Source: Candidatus Omnitrophota bacterium (lineage in GTDB: Bacteria; NPL-UPA2; BS750m-G34). Taken from it: DNA of 8,145 nt. The translations under genes were made by a program, and so were the position numbers. Of the stretch, positions 1 through 6,152 are shown one piece after another (position 1 is the stretch's first letter; each line of letters opens with the position of its first letter). The notes beneath the pieces are model-generated. The model saw nothing but the letters and a program-made list of their open reading frames with translations, did no database searches and was not told the origin of the DNA. The stretch is from assembly GCA_030640045.1 (NCBI GenBank), contig DAOWKF010000029.1, forward strand, positions 1 through 8,145, read 5' to 3'.

Positions 1-690
1 ATTGGTAAGGATGTGGTTATCAAGAAGGGCGCGAAGATCTGTCCCAATGTAGTTATTGAAGGCTGGACAACTATCGGAGAGCACTGTCAGATATATACCG
101 GCGCGGTTATCGGCAGTCCCACCCAGGACCTCAAGAATGAAGGTAAGCGAAGCTATGTAGAGATAGGCCCGGGAAACATTATCAGGGAATATGTAACTAT
201 AAACCGCGCAACAAAAGCTGAGGCTGTTACCCGTATCGGTAAGGGTAATTTCCTTATGACAAATGTCCATATTGCTCATGACTGTATCCTCGGAGATGGA
301 ATTGTCATGGCTAATCTTACTACCCTCGCAGGCCATGTTGTTGTAGAAGATAGAGTTGTTATAGAGGGGCTCACTGCTGTGCAGCAATTTATCCGCATTG
401 GCCGTCATGCATTTATAGGCGGATACTCTAAAGTGATGAAAGATATCTCTCCGTATCTTAAGGTTGCCGGCCAGCCAACTGAGGTCTACGGGATAAATAC
501 AATAGGCCTTGAGCGAAATGGATTCAGCGAGGAAAGAATAAAAGATATTGAAAAGACCTATCGGATTCTATTCCGTTCAAAGCTTAATGTCACTCAGGCG
601 CTTAAACGTTTAGAAAAAATAGAGATGACACCGGATACAGGGCATATGGTAGAATTTGTTAAAAATTCTACTAATGGGATATGCCGGTGA
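1..690 (+). CDS. lpxA: LpxA, UDP-N-acetylglucosamine O-acyltransferase (5' partial)
   Basis: Cytoplasmic trimeric enzyme that transfers a 3-hydroxyacyl chain from ACP to the 3-position of UDP-GlcNAc, the first step of lipid A synthesis. The frame is open from nt 1. A GTG at 13 is internal, because alignment by eye to E. coli LpxA (262 aa) puts the window edge near E. coli residue 33, so about 30 codons lie upstream. Visible are the left-handed beta-helix hexapeptide repeats, the QDLK motif (codons 42-45 from nt 1), HIAHDC with the catalytic base equivalent to E. coli His125, LAGH (His144 equivalent), GG at the acyl-chain ruler position (Gly173 equivalent), and a C-terminal helical part containing GLERNGFS. 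Odd points: E. coli His160 is Gln here (TAVQQF), and the position of E. coli Glu200 is Ile. The stop overlaps the start of lpxI. lpxC/lpxD/fabZ would be expected upstream but are not visible. Confidence 0.95.
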   Translation: MGKDVVIKKGAKICPNVVIEGWTTIGEHCQIYTGAVIGSPTQDLKNEGKRSYVEIGPGNIIREYVTINRATKAEAVTRIGKGNFLMTNVHIAHDCILGDGIVMANLTTLAGHVVVEDRVVIEGLTAVQQFIRIGRHAFIGGYSKVMKDISPYLKVAGQPTEVYGINTIGLERNGFSEERIKDIEKTYRILFRSKLNVTQALKRLEKIEMTPDTGHMVEFVKNSTNGICR

Positions 691-1490
691 CGAAAAAAAT
701 AGGCTTGGTTGCAGGTCGCGGACAATTCCCTCATCTTTTTGCAAGAGAGGCAATGTCCCGCGGATATGAGGTTATAATTATCGGTATAAAGAGATATACT
801 GATGACTTATTGGCCAAAGCGACAAATCATTTTTACTGGATAAAGCTTGGAGAACTAACGCGCCTTATTGATATATTTAAAAAGGAAGGTGTCAAAGAGG
901 CAGTCTTAGCAGGGCAGATTCCCCAGAAGGTGGTGCTCAAAGACCTCGCCCTTGACCGAATAGCATTTAAACTCTATAGACAATTAAAAGATAAACAGCC
1001 TCAAGCTTTACTCGGTGCGATAGTAAGAGAGGTGGAAAGGCATGGGATTAAATTCCTTGATTCTGCTGCCTTTTTGTCGTCTTTTTTACCGGAGCAAGGT
1101 GTCCTTTCCGGTCGCGGCCTCACTACAGATGAAAAGGCTGACATTGAGTTTGGCGCGCGTATTGCCAAAGAGATTGCCATGCTTGACATCGGACAGACTG
1201 TTGTAGTAAAGGACAAGGCTGTGTTGGCTATCGAAGCAATAGAAGGCACTGATGAAGCAATCAGGCGCGCGGGGAGATTTTCTCAAAAAGGACTTGTAGT
1301 AGTAAAAGTAGCCAGGCCCAATCAGGATATGCGTTTTGACATACCGGTTGTGGGGCTTAATACAGTTAAGGTCATGAAAGAGGCAGGTGGATCCGCCCTT
1401 GCCATAGAAGCCAAAAAGACCCTCCTCTTCGATAAAGAAGAATTTCTAAGTCTTGCCAACACATCCTCTATCGCTGTCGTAGCTATTTAA
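681..1490 (+). CDS. lpxI: LpxI, UDP-2,3-diacylglucosamine pyrophosphatase (DUF1009)
   Basis: Hydrolyses UDP-2,3-diacylglucosamine to lipid X (2,3-diacylglucosamine 1-phosphate) and UMP in the cytoplasm. It replaces LpxH, and no calcineurin-like LpxH is present in the window. The 269-residue length matches the family (about 270-285). Recognised features are the N-terminal LVAGRGQFPHLFAREA (residues 9-24), AGQIPQK (77-83), EAIEGTDEAIRRAG (185-198) and the C-terminal ARPNQDMRFDIPVVG block (211-225). The Asp in RFD (220) is my candidate for the catalytic Asp reported for the Caulobacter enzyme; this is a recalled correspondence, not an alignment. Start choice: ATG at 681 overlaps lpxA by 10 nt but has GGGA immediately before it. 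The in-frame GTG at 687 has that GGGA at a better distance (about 7 nt) and makes a GTGA overlap with the lpxA stop, so the protein may be two residues shorter. The gene sits between lpxA and the GnnA-like gene, with a 76-nt gap after it. Confidence 0.92.
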   Translation: MPVTKKIGLVAGRGQFPHLFAREAMSRGYEVIIIGIKRYTDDLLAKATNHFYWIKLGELTRLIDIFKKEGVKEAVLAGQIPQKVVLKDLALDRIAFKLYRQLKDKQPQALLGAIVREVERHGIKFLDSAAFLSSFLPEQGVLSGRGLTTDEKADIEFGARIAKEIAMLDIGQTVVVKDKAVLAIEAIEGTDEAIRRAGRFSQKGLVVVKVARPNQDMRFDIPVVGLNTVKVMKEAGGSALAIEAKKTLLFDKEEFLSLANTSSIAVVAI

Positions 1491-1515
1491 CGTACAAGCT
1501 TTTAGTCTTTTTCCC

Positions 1516-1544
1516 TTACCCAATTAGACTGGATATGATATAAT
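1516..1544 (+). promoter_or_regulatory. Probable internal sigma-70-type promoter
   Basis: The 76-nt gap after lpxI contains a perfect TATAAT at 1539-1544 preceded by TG plus one base (1536-1538), an extended -10 element. A weak -35 (TTACCC, 1516-1521, 3 of 6 matches) lies at 17-bp spacing. Transcription would start near 1551, giving a leader of about 16 nt before the ATG at 1567. This is the only noncoding interval in the window, so it is the natural place for a secondary promoter driving the GnnA-like gene to lpxK. No Rho-independent terminator is visible upstream of it, so read-through from lpxI is also expected. Confidence 0.5.
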
Positions 1545-1566
1545 TACTTGATTGTATAGAAATTTA

Positions 1567-2499
1567 ATGAATAATCTAAAAAAGATAAAAGTAGGGGTAG
1601 TAGGTGTAGGGCATCTGGGTAAGTTCCATGCCCGTATATATAAGGAAATGCCCGAGGTAGAGCTGGTAGGGGTAGCAGATATTGTCCAAAAGAGGGCTAA
1701 GAAGATTGCAAGGGCTCTTGATACTGAAGGTTATCAAGACTATCGGATGCTTTTAGATAATGTAGATGCGGTTAGTGTAGTTGTTCCTACGGACAGTCAT
1801 TTTAAAGTGGCTCGCGATTTTTTGGAAAAGAATATCCATGCGCTGGTAGAAAAACCGGTTACAATGACCGTTAAGGAGGCAGAAGACCTGCTTGAGCTTT
1901 CTAAGAAAAGAGGTCTTATCTTACAGGTCGGTCATGTTGAAAGATTTAATGCCGCGATTATCGCCTTGGAGAAACTTGTGGGCACGCCGCGTTTCATCGA
2001 AGTGCATCGTCTTAGTTTTTATCAACCCCGTGGTATTGAGGTAGGCGTAGTCCTTGACCTTATGATCCATGACCTCGATATAATCCTCCAGCTTGTCCCT
2101 GCTTCTGTTACTAAGATTGACGCCGTGGGTATAAATATCCTTACCCCATTTGAGGATATTGCTAATGTCAGGCTCGCCTTTTCTAACGGGAGTGTTGCTA
2201 ATATTACTGCAAGCAGGGTCAGTGACGAAAAGATGCGAAAAATTCGTATCTTTCAGGATGACGCCTATATCTCCCTGGACTATGTAGGACAGAAATTTTC
2301 AGTCTATCGCAAAAAGGCAAATAAAATTACCAAGGAAGAAGTAGTCTTGGAAAAGACAGAGTCCCTTAAAGAAGAACTAAAAGATTTTGTGCGGTGCGTG
2401 CGGGACGGCAGAAGGCCGCGTGTCCATGGTGAAGAAGCCAAAGAGGTCCTGGAACTCGCCCTTGAAATAACGCATAAAATTCAAGGTCTGAAGAAATGA
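1567..2499 (+). CDS. Gfo/Idh/MocA-family NAD(P)-dependent dehydrogenase, GnnA-like
   Basis: A 310-residue oxidoreductase. The N-terminal Rossmann fold starts with VGVVGVGHLGKFHA (GxGxxG at about residues 13-18). The family EKP motif with its lysine is at 95-97, GHVERFN at 122-128, and the catalytic-region MIHDLDI (His168, Asp169) lies in the C-terminal alpha/beta domain. Family members oxidise or reduce sugar carbons with NAD(P). The gene is embedded in lipid A genes between lpxI and lpxB. GnnA of Acidithiobacillus ferrooxidans, a UDP-GlcNAc 3-dehydrogenase, is likewise encoded beside lpxA/lpxB, so UDP-GlcNAc 3-oxidation is the leading inference. Its partner aminotransferase GnnB is not in the window. 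ATG 1567 is chosen over an in-frame TTG at 1552, which would leave almost no leader from the predicted promoter. No strong Shine-Dalgarno is visible. The stop overlaps lpxB by ATGA. The family is certain; the substrate is moderately supported. Confidence 0.85.
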   Translation: MNNLKKIKVGVVGVGHLGKFHARIYKEMPEVELVGVADIVQKRAKKIARALDTEGYQDYRMLLDNVDAVSVVVPTDSHFKVARDFLEKNIHALVEKPVTMTVKEAEDLLELSKKRGLILQVGHVERFNAAIIALEKLVGTPRFIEVHRLSFYQPRGIEVGVVLDLMIHDLDIILQLVPASVTKIDAVGINILTPFEDIANVRLAFSNGSVANITASRVSDEKMRKIRIFQDDAYISLDYVGQKFSVYRKKANKITKEEVVLEKTESLKEELKDFVRCVRDGRRPRVHGEEAKEVLELALEITHKIQGLKK

Positions 2500-3650
2500 T
2501 AAAGAATTTGGACAAGCACATTATGATTGTTGCAGGGGAGGCTTCCGGAGACAGGCATGGCGCGAATCTTATAAACAGTCTCAAGACCAAAGACCCGAAT
2601 ATCCGCTTTACAGGCCTGGGCGGGCCTCTTATGCATATGGTAGGGCAGGAGCAGCTCTACGATATTAAGGACCTGGCTGTTATGGGATTAACCGAGGTAT
2701 TAAAAAAAATATTTTTTTTTCGAAAAGTTTTTAATGAAACCCTGACATTTCTTAAGAAGGAGAGGCCTGACGCCTTGGTTCTTATAGATTATCCCGGGTT
2801 TAATGTGCGATTTGCGGAAAAGGCGCATAAAGAAAACATAAAGGTTATCTATTACATAAGCCCCCAGGTCTGGGCATGGGGGAAGGATAGGGTGAAAAAG
2901 ATTGGCCGGGTGATAGAAAAGATGCTTGTTGCTTTTTCTTTTGAAAAAGATATCTATGCGCGGGAAAAGATACCTGTTAGTTTTGTCGGGCACCCGCTTT
3001 TAGATGAATTGAAAGGCTGCTCAAAAGAAGATGCCCGTAGAGATTTTTCGTTGAATCCGGAAGATATAGTTATCAGTATCCTGCCTGGCAGCCGGCTCCA
3101 GGAGATAAAATTGATTTTACCTGTTATGCTAAAAACAGCAGCACATCTCAAAGAAAAATTTAAGGCTCATTTTCTTCTTCCTATTGCCTCTACAGTTAAA
3201 CGAGAGGCAGTTGAAAAGGAGATACACCAGCATACTAAAAAATTCAATGCATGGGTGAAGATAGTTGAAGGTCAATCGGCTAAGGTAATAAGCGCTTCGG
3301 ATCTCGTTATTACTGCTTCAGGCACAGCGACACTGGAGACCGCAATATTAAATAGGCCAATGGTCATTGTCTATAAGGTCCCGGTTCTTAGCTATTTAGT
3401 TTTAAAGCGGCTTATCAAGCTTCCCTGTATTGGTATGGTAAATATATTGCTTAAAGAGGAGGCATTTCCTGAATTTATTCAATATAATGCCCTGCCATAT
3501 GATATATTTAAGACCTGCAGCCGCATTCTTGAAGACAGAAGCTATCGAGAGAAGATGATGGAAAATTTAAAAAAACTGCGCTCGCTTTTAGGCGAACAAG
3601 GGGCAGGCTTGAGGGCAGCTCAAGAAATTTGGGGAATAGCCTATGGCTGA
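2496..3650 (+). CDS. lpxB: LpxB, lipid-A-disaccharide synthase
   Basis: GT19-family glycosyltransferase, peripheral on the inner membrane face, that condenses UDP-2,3-diacylglucosamine with lipid X to give the beta-1,6 tetraacyl disaccharide 1-phosphate. It consumes the product of LpxI. The length of 384 residues is close to E. coli (382). Motifs seen: GEASGD (14-19), GLGGPLM (40-46), LIDYPGFN with Asp98 at the number of the E. coli catalytic Asp, ISPQVWAWG (121-129), GHPLLDE (165-171), LPGSR (196-200), ASGTATLE (274-281), and Asn316 in GMVNILL followed by FPEFIQ. The start overlaps the preceding stop (ATGA), with AAGG 9 nt upstream at 2483-2486. An internal ATG at 2523 would remove the short N-terminal extension but has no advantage. 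The coding sequence contains an unusual palindromic A8-TA-T9 tract at 2702-2720 encoding Lys-Lys-Ile-Phe-Phe-Phe. Confidence 0.96.
   Translation: MIKNLDKHIMIVAGEASGDRHGANLINSLKTKDPNIRFTGLGGPLMHMVGQEQLYDIKDLAVMGLTEVLKKIFFFRKVFNETLTFLKKERPDALVLIDYPGFNVRFAEKAHKENIKVIYYISPQVWAWGKDRVKKIGRVIEKMLVAFSFEKDIYAREKIPVSFVGHPLLDELKGCSKEDARRDFSLNPEDIVISILPGSRLQEIKLILPVMLKTAAHLKEKFKAHFLLPIASTVKREAVEKEIHQHTKKFNAWVKIVEGQSAKVISASDLVITASGTATLETAILNRPMVIVYKVPVLSYLVLKRLIKLPCIGMVNILLKEEAFPEFIQYNALPYDIFKTCSRILEDRSYREKMMENLKKLRSLLGEQGAGLRAAQEIWGIAYG
2702..2720. repeat. Palindromic A8/T9 homopolymer tract inside lpxB
   Basis: Eight A, then TA, then nine T lie within lpxB codons for L-K-K-I-F-F-F. Positions 2702-2719 are a perfect reverse-complement palindrome. 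Adjacent long A and T runs are prone to polymerase slippage, and a one-base change in either run would frameshift LpxB after about residue 70. The frame is intact in this sequence. Confidence 0.6.
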
Positions 3651-5499
3651 GTTACGACGCAACCACATGTTAAATCTTATAAAGTTCATGAGGCCTTCGT
3701 GGAAGAGGTTTATATTAGCGCTTATCTGTATGGTTACGGCTACTACCCTCTGTGGATTACGCTTAGGTCTCGTCATTCCTTTGGTTGAAAAAATTTTAAG
3801 TGATAAGGACATTGCGACTCAAACAAAATCAATTGAGGGGCAGGGGCTGCCACTCCCGCCTAAAATAGAAAAATTGTGGAAAGATATTACTGATAAATTA
3901 ATCCTTTTTCAGGAACAGCACTCAAAAGAAGAACTTTTAAAAATAATAGCTATAGCCTTCTTAGGAATCATTTTTTTCTACGGACTTTTCCATTATGGTC
4001 AGACCTATCTCATGGCATATATCGGGCAGAGGGGAGTAACAGAGTTAAGGTATCGCCTTTATACTCATTTTCAAGGGCTTTCTCTAGATTATTTTACACG
4101 GGAAAAGACCGGCCAGATAATTTCCCGCATTATAAATGATACCGGCCTCATCCAGAATGCCCTGAGCAAAGGGATGGGAGACCTCTTGCTCCAGAGCTTC
4201 TATGTTTTTCTTTATTTAATTATTATGTTTTCCCTGCATTGGAAGTTAGCTATCCTCTCTCTTATAATCCTTCCGCTTATAGCCATGCCGATCAATCGTC
4301 TTGGCAGACGCATCAGGCGTATTGCAACAAATTTGCAGAAAAAGACAGCCAATATCTACTCTATTATCCAGGAGACTATTTCAGGCATCCGGATTGTAAA
4401 GGCCTTCTCTATGGAAAAATACGAGGCCGAGAGATTTGGCCGTGAAAATGAGATGGTTTTTGGCGTGACAATGAAGTCACAGAAAAGGCTTGCTGCAATT
4501 TCTCCTCTGACTGAATTCTTCGGTTCTATAGGTTTTGTATTTGTCCTCTGGTATGGCGGGCGGGAGGTGATAAAAGGGAATATCCCTCTTTCGTATTTTT
4601 TCGCTTTTATTCTTGCCATGGCATCACTCTTGCAGCCCTTTAAACGTCTCAGCGCTGTCCATGCTATTTTTCAACAGGCCTTTTCCGCCTTGGACAGGGT
4701 TTCTGAGATATTCAGGATAGAAAGTATGGTTAAAGAAAGGCCGGATGCCGTTACCATAAGTGGTTTAAAAAAAGATATCCATTTTTCGGATGTCAGTTTT
4801 ACATATCCGGGAGAAAAACAACCAACACTTCAGGATATAAATCTTGAAGTAAAAACCGGCGATATTGTAGCAATAGTCGGCCCCAGTGGTGTGGGCAAGA
4901 CTACTCTGGTCAACCTTATCCCGCGTTTCTATGATGTGGTAGGAGGCATTATTAAAATCGATGGCATGGATATCCGTGATGTCCATATAAAATCGCTCAG
5001 GGATCAGATCGGTATTGTCACCCAGGAGGTCATACTATTTAACGATACAATTATCCATAACATTGCATACGGACGTAGAGATATAGACAAAGGAAAGGTT
5101 ATAGAAGTAAGCAAGGCGGCTCACGCCCATGATTTTATTATGGCGCTCCCTCAGGGTTACGATACTATTGTCGGAGAGAGGGGGGTCAGGGTTTCCGGAG
5201 GAGAGAGACAGCGCTTAGCTATAGCAAGGGCGCTTTTAAAGGATCCCCCAATTCTTATTCTGGATGAAGCTACCTCTGCCCTTGATTCTATTTCAGAAAA
5301 ATTAGTCCAGGAGGCGCTCTATAATTTAATGAAAAACAGGACCGCCTTTGTCATTGCGCACCGCTTATCTACAATCCGTCATGCCAGCAAGATTGTGGTT
5401 TTGAAAGACGGCAGGATTGTTGAGATGGGAATTCATCAGCAGCTTCTCTTAAAAGGCGGGCTCTACAAGCATTACTACGAAATGCAGTTTAAACAATAA
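3643..5499 (+). CDS. msbA: MsbA-type lipid A ABC exporter (fused TMD-NBD)
   Basis: Half-transporter of the ABCB/MsbA type that dimerises and flips core-lipid A across the inner membrane using ATP. It has 618 residues. The N-terminal membrane domain has hydrophobic segments near 23-48, 100-126, 180-198, 200-215, 292-306 and 315-332. The nucleotide-binding domain has Walker A GPSGVGKT (413-420), a Q-loop Gln at 461, signature VSGGERQ (517-523), Walker B ILILDEA (537-543) and H-loop His573. A hydrophilic stretch of about 50 residues (51-99) lies between the first two membrane segments, longer than the E. coli MsbA first periplasmic loop, and accounts for much of the excess over the 582-residue E. 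coli protein. ATG 3643 overlaps lpxB by 8 nt and has GGGGA at 3631-3635, spacing 7. ATG 3667 has no such signal. The position between lpxB and waaA supports lipid A rather than drug export. Confidence 0.9.
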   Translation: MAELRRNHMLNLIKFMRPSWKRFILALICMVTATTLCGLRLGLVIPLVEKILSDKDIATQTKSIEGQGLPLPPKIEKLWKDITDKLILFQEQHSKEELLKIIAIAFLGIIFFYGLFHYGQTYLMAYIGQRGVTELRYRLYTHFQGLSLDYFTREKTGQIISRIINDTGLIQNALSKGMGDLLLQSFYVFLYLIIMFSLHWKLAILSLIILPLIAMPINRLGRRIRRIATNLQKKTANIYSIIQETISGIRIVKAFSMEKYEAERFGRENEMVFGVTMKSQKRLAAISPLTEFFGSIGFVFVLWYGGREVIKGNIPLSYFFAFILAMASLLQPFKRLSAVHAIFQQAFSALDRVSEIFRIESMVKERPDAVTISGLKKDIHFSDVSFTYPGEKQPTLQDINLEVKTGDIVAIVGPSGVGKTTLVNLIPRFYDVVGGIIKIDGMDIRDVHIKSLRDQIGIVTQEVILFNDTIIHNIAYGRRDIDKGKVIEVSKAAHAHDFIMALPQGYDTIVGERGVRVSGGERQRLAIARALLKDPPILILDEATSALDSISEKLVQEALYNLMKNRTAFVIAHRLSTIRHASKIVVLKDGRIVEMGIHQQLLLKGGLYKHYYEMQFKQ

Positions 5500-6152
5500 T
5501 GCTGCTTCAGCTCGTTAAGGTACTCGGTAAAATTTATTTAATGCTCCTTGGCTATACCAGCCGGGTAAAAGTTGTCAATAAAGAATATGTCCTCCCCTTC
5601 TGGAATAATGGTCAGAATGTAATCTATGCCCTATGGCATAGCCGTGTCCTTCTTCTAATAGCTCATGGTCGATATGGATTTAAGAGAACCAATTTCTCTA
5701 TGATTGTGAGTCGCAGCCGTGACGGCGAATATATTGCCAAAGTTATCGAGAGCATAGGGCTCTTACCGGTACGCGGGTCAAGTTCAGGAGGTGGATTTAA
5801 GGCATTTTCTAAGTTGCTCACACTCGGCAAGAATGGGAAATATGATTTGGCTGTTACTCCGGACGGGCCTAGAGGTCCAAGGGAGGTAGTAAAACCAGGC
5901 ATAATAGAACTCGCCCAGAAATTAGGGTTATCAATAGTTCCTGTGAGTTGCAGTAGTCGTTGGAGGAAAATATTTAGTAGTTGGGATAGATTTCTTTTGC
6001 CTTTTCCTTTTTCCAGGTCAGTTTTAATCTTTGGGAAACCCTTTAAGGTTAAACCCGATGCCGGTGATAGTGAAAAGAAAGACCTTGGGGGTTTTTTAGC
6101 TGATAGACTTAAAGATATAACCAGGCAGGCAGATGAGATGGTTAAAATTTAG
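5499..6152 (+). CDS. DUF374 lysophospholipid-acyltransferase-like protein, probable lipid A late acyltransferase (LpxJ-like)
   Basis: A 217-residue protein of the DUF374 branch of the LPLAT superfamily. Visible family blocks are ALWHSR with the likely active-site His47 (44-49), IVSRSRDGEYIA (69-80), LPVRGSSSGGG (89-99) and VTPDGPRGPR (119-128). The N-terminus (about 1-18) is hydrophobic and amphipathic, fitting inner-membrane association. In epsilonproteobacteria a DUF374 protein, LpxJ, is a secondary lipid A acyltransferase unrelated in sequence to LpxL/LpxM. No LpxL/LpxM homologue is visible here and the gene sits between msbA and waaA, so the same role is inferred. The ATG shares one base with the msbA stop (TAATG), and no Shine-Dalgarno is evident, suggesting reinitiation. 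The family is confident; the acyl acceptor and order of action are inferred. A phospholipid acyltransferase role is the main alternative. Confidence 0.85.
   Translation: MLLQLVKVLGKIYLMLLGYTSRVKVVNKEYVLPFWNNGQNVIYALWHSRVLLLIAHGRYGFKRTNFSMIVSRSRDGEYIAKVIESIGLLPVRGSSSGGGFKAFSKLLTLGKNGKYDLAVTPDGPRGPREVVKPGIIELAQKLGLSIVPVSCSSRWRKIFSSWDRFLLPFPFSRSVLIFGKPFKVKPDAGDSEKKDLGGFLADRLKDITRQADEMVKI

Noticed and set aside
13..15. GTG at 13 as the lpxA start
   Set aside because: The frame is open to nt 1 and the upstream codons (I-G-K-D) continue the hexapeptide repeat. The true start is outside the window.
1001..1249. Minus-strand 82-codon open frame
   Set aside because: It is fully antisense to lpxI, low in complexity and without recognisable motifs. 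The same holds for minus frames at 2700-2993, 4356-4619 and 5663-5902.
1504..1530. Possible terminator hairpin after lpxI (AGTCT / AGACT)
   Set aside because: The perfect stem is only 5 bp with a 17-nt loop and there is no T-tract after the second arm, so it is not a credible Rho-independent terminator.
1552..1566. TTG at 1552 as the start of the GnnA-like gene
   Set aside because: It falls at the predicted transcription start, leaving no leader, and adds only five residues outside the Rossmann fold. ATG 1567 is preferred.
5191..5211. MsbA signature VSGGERQ lacking the usual LSGGQ glutamine as a sign of inactivity
   Set aside because: SGGE variants occur in active ABC exporters, and the Walker A, Walker B, Q-loop and H-loop residues are all intact.
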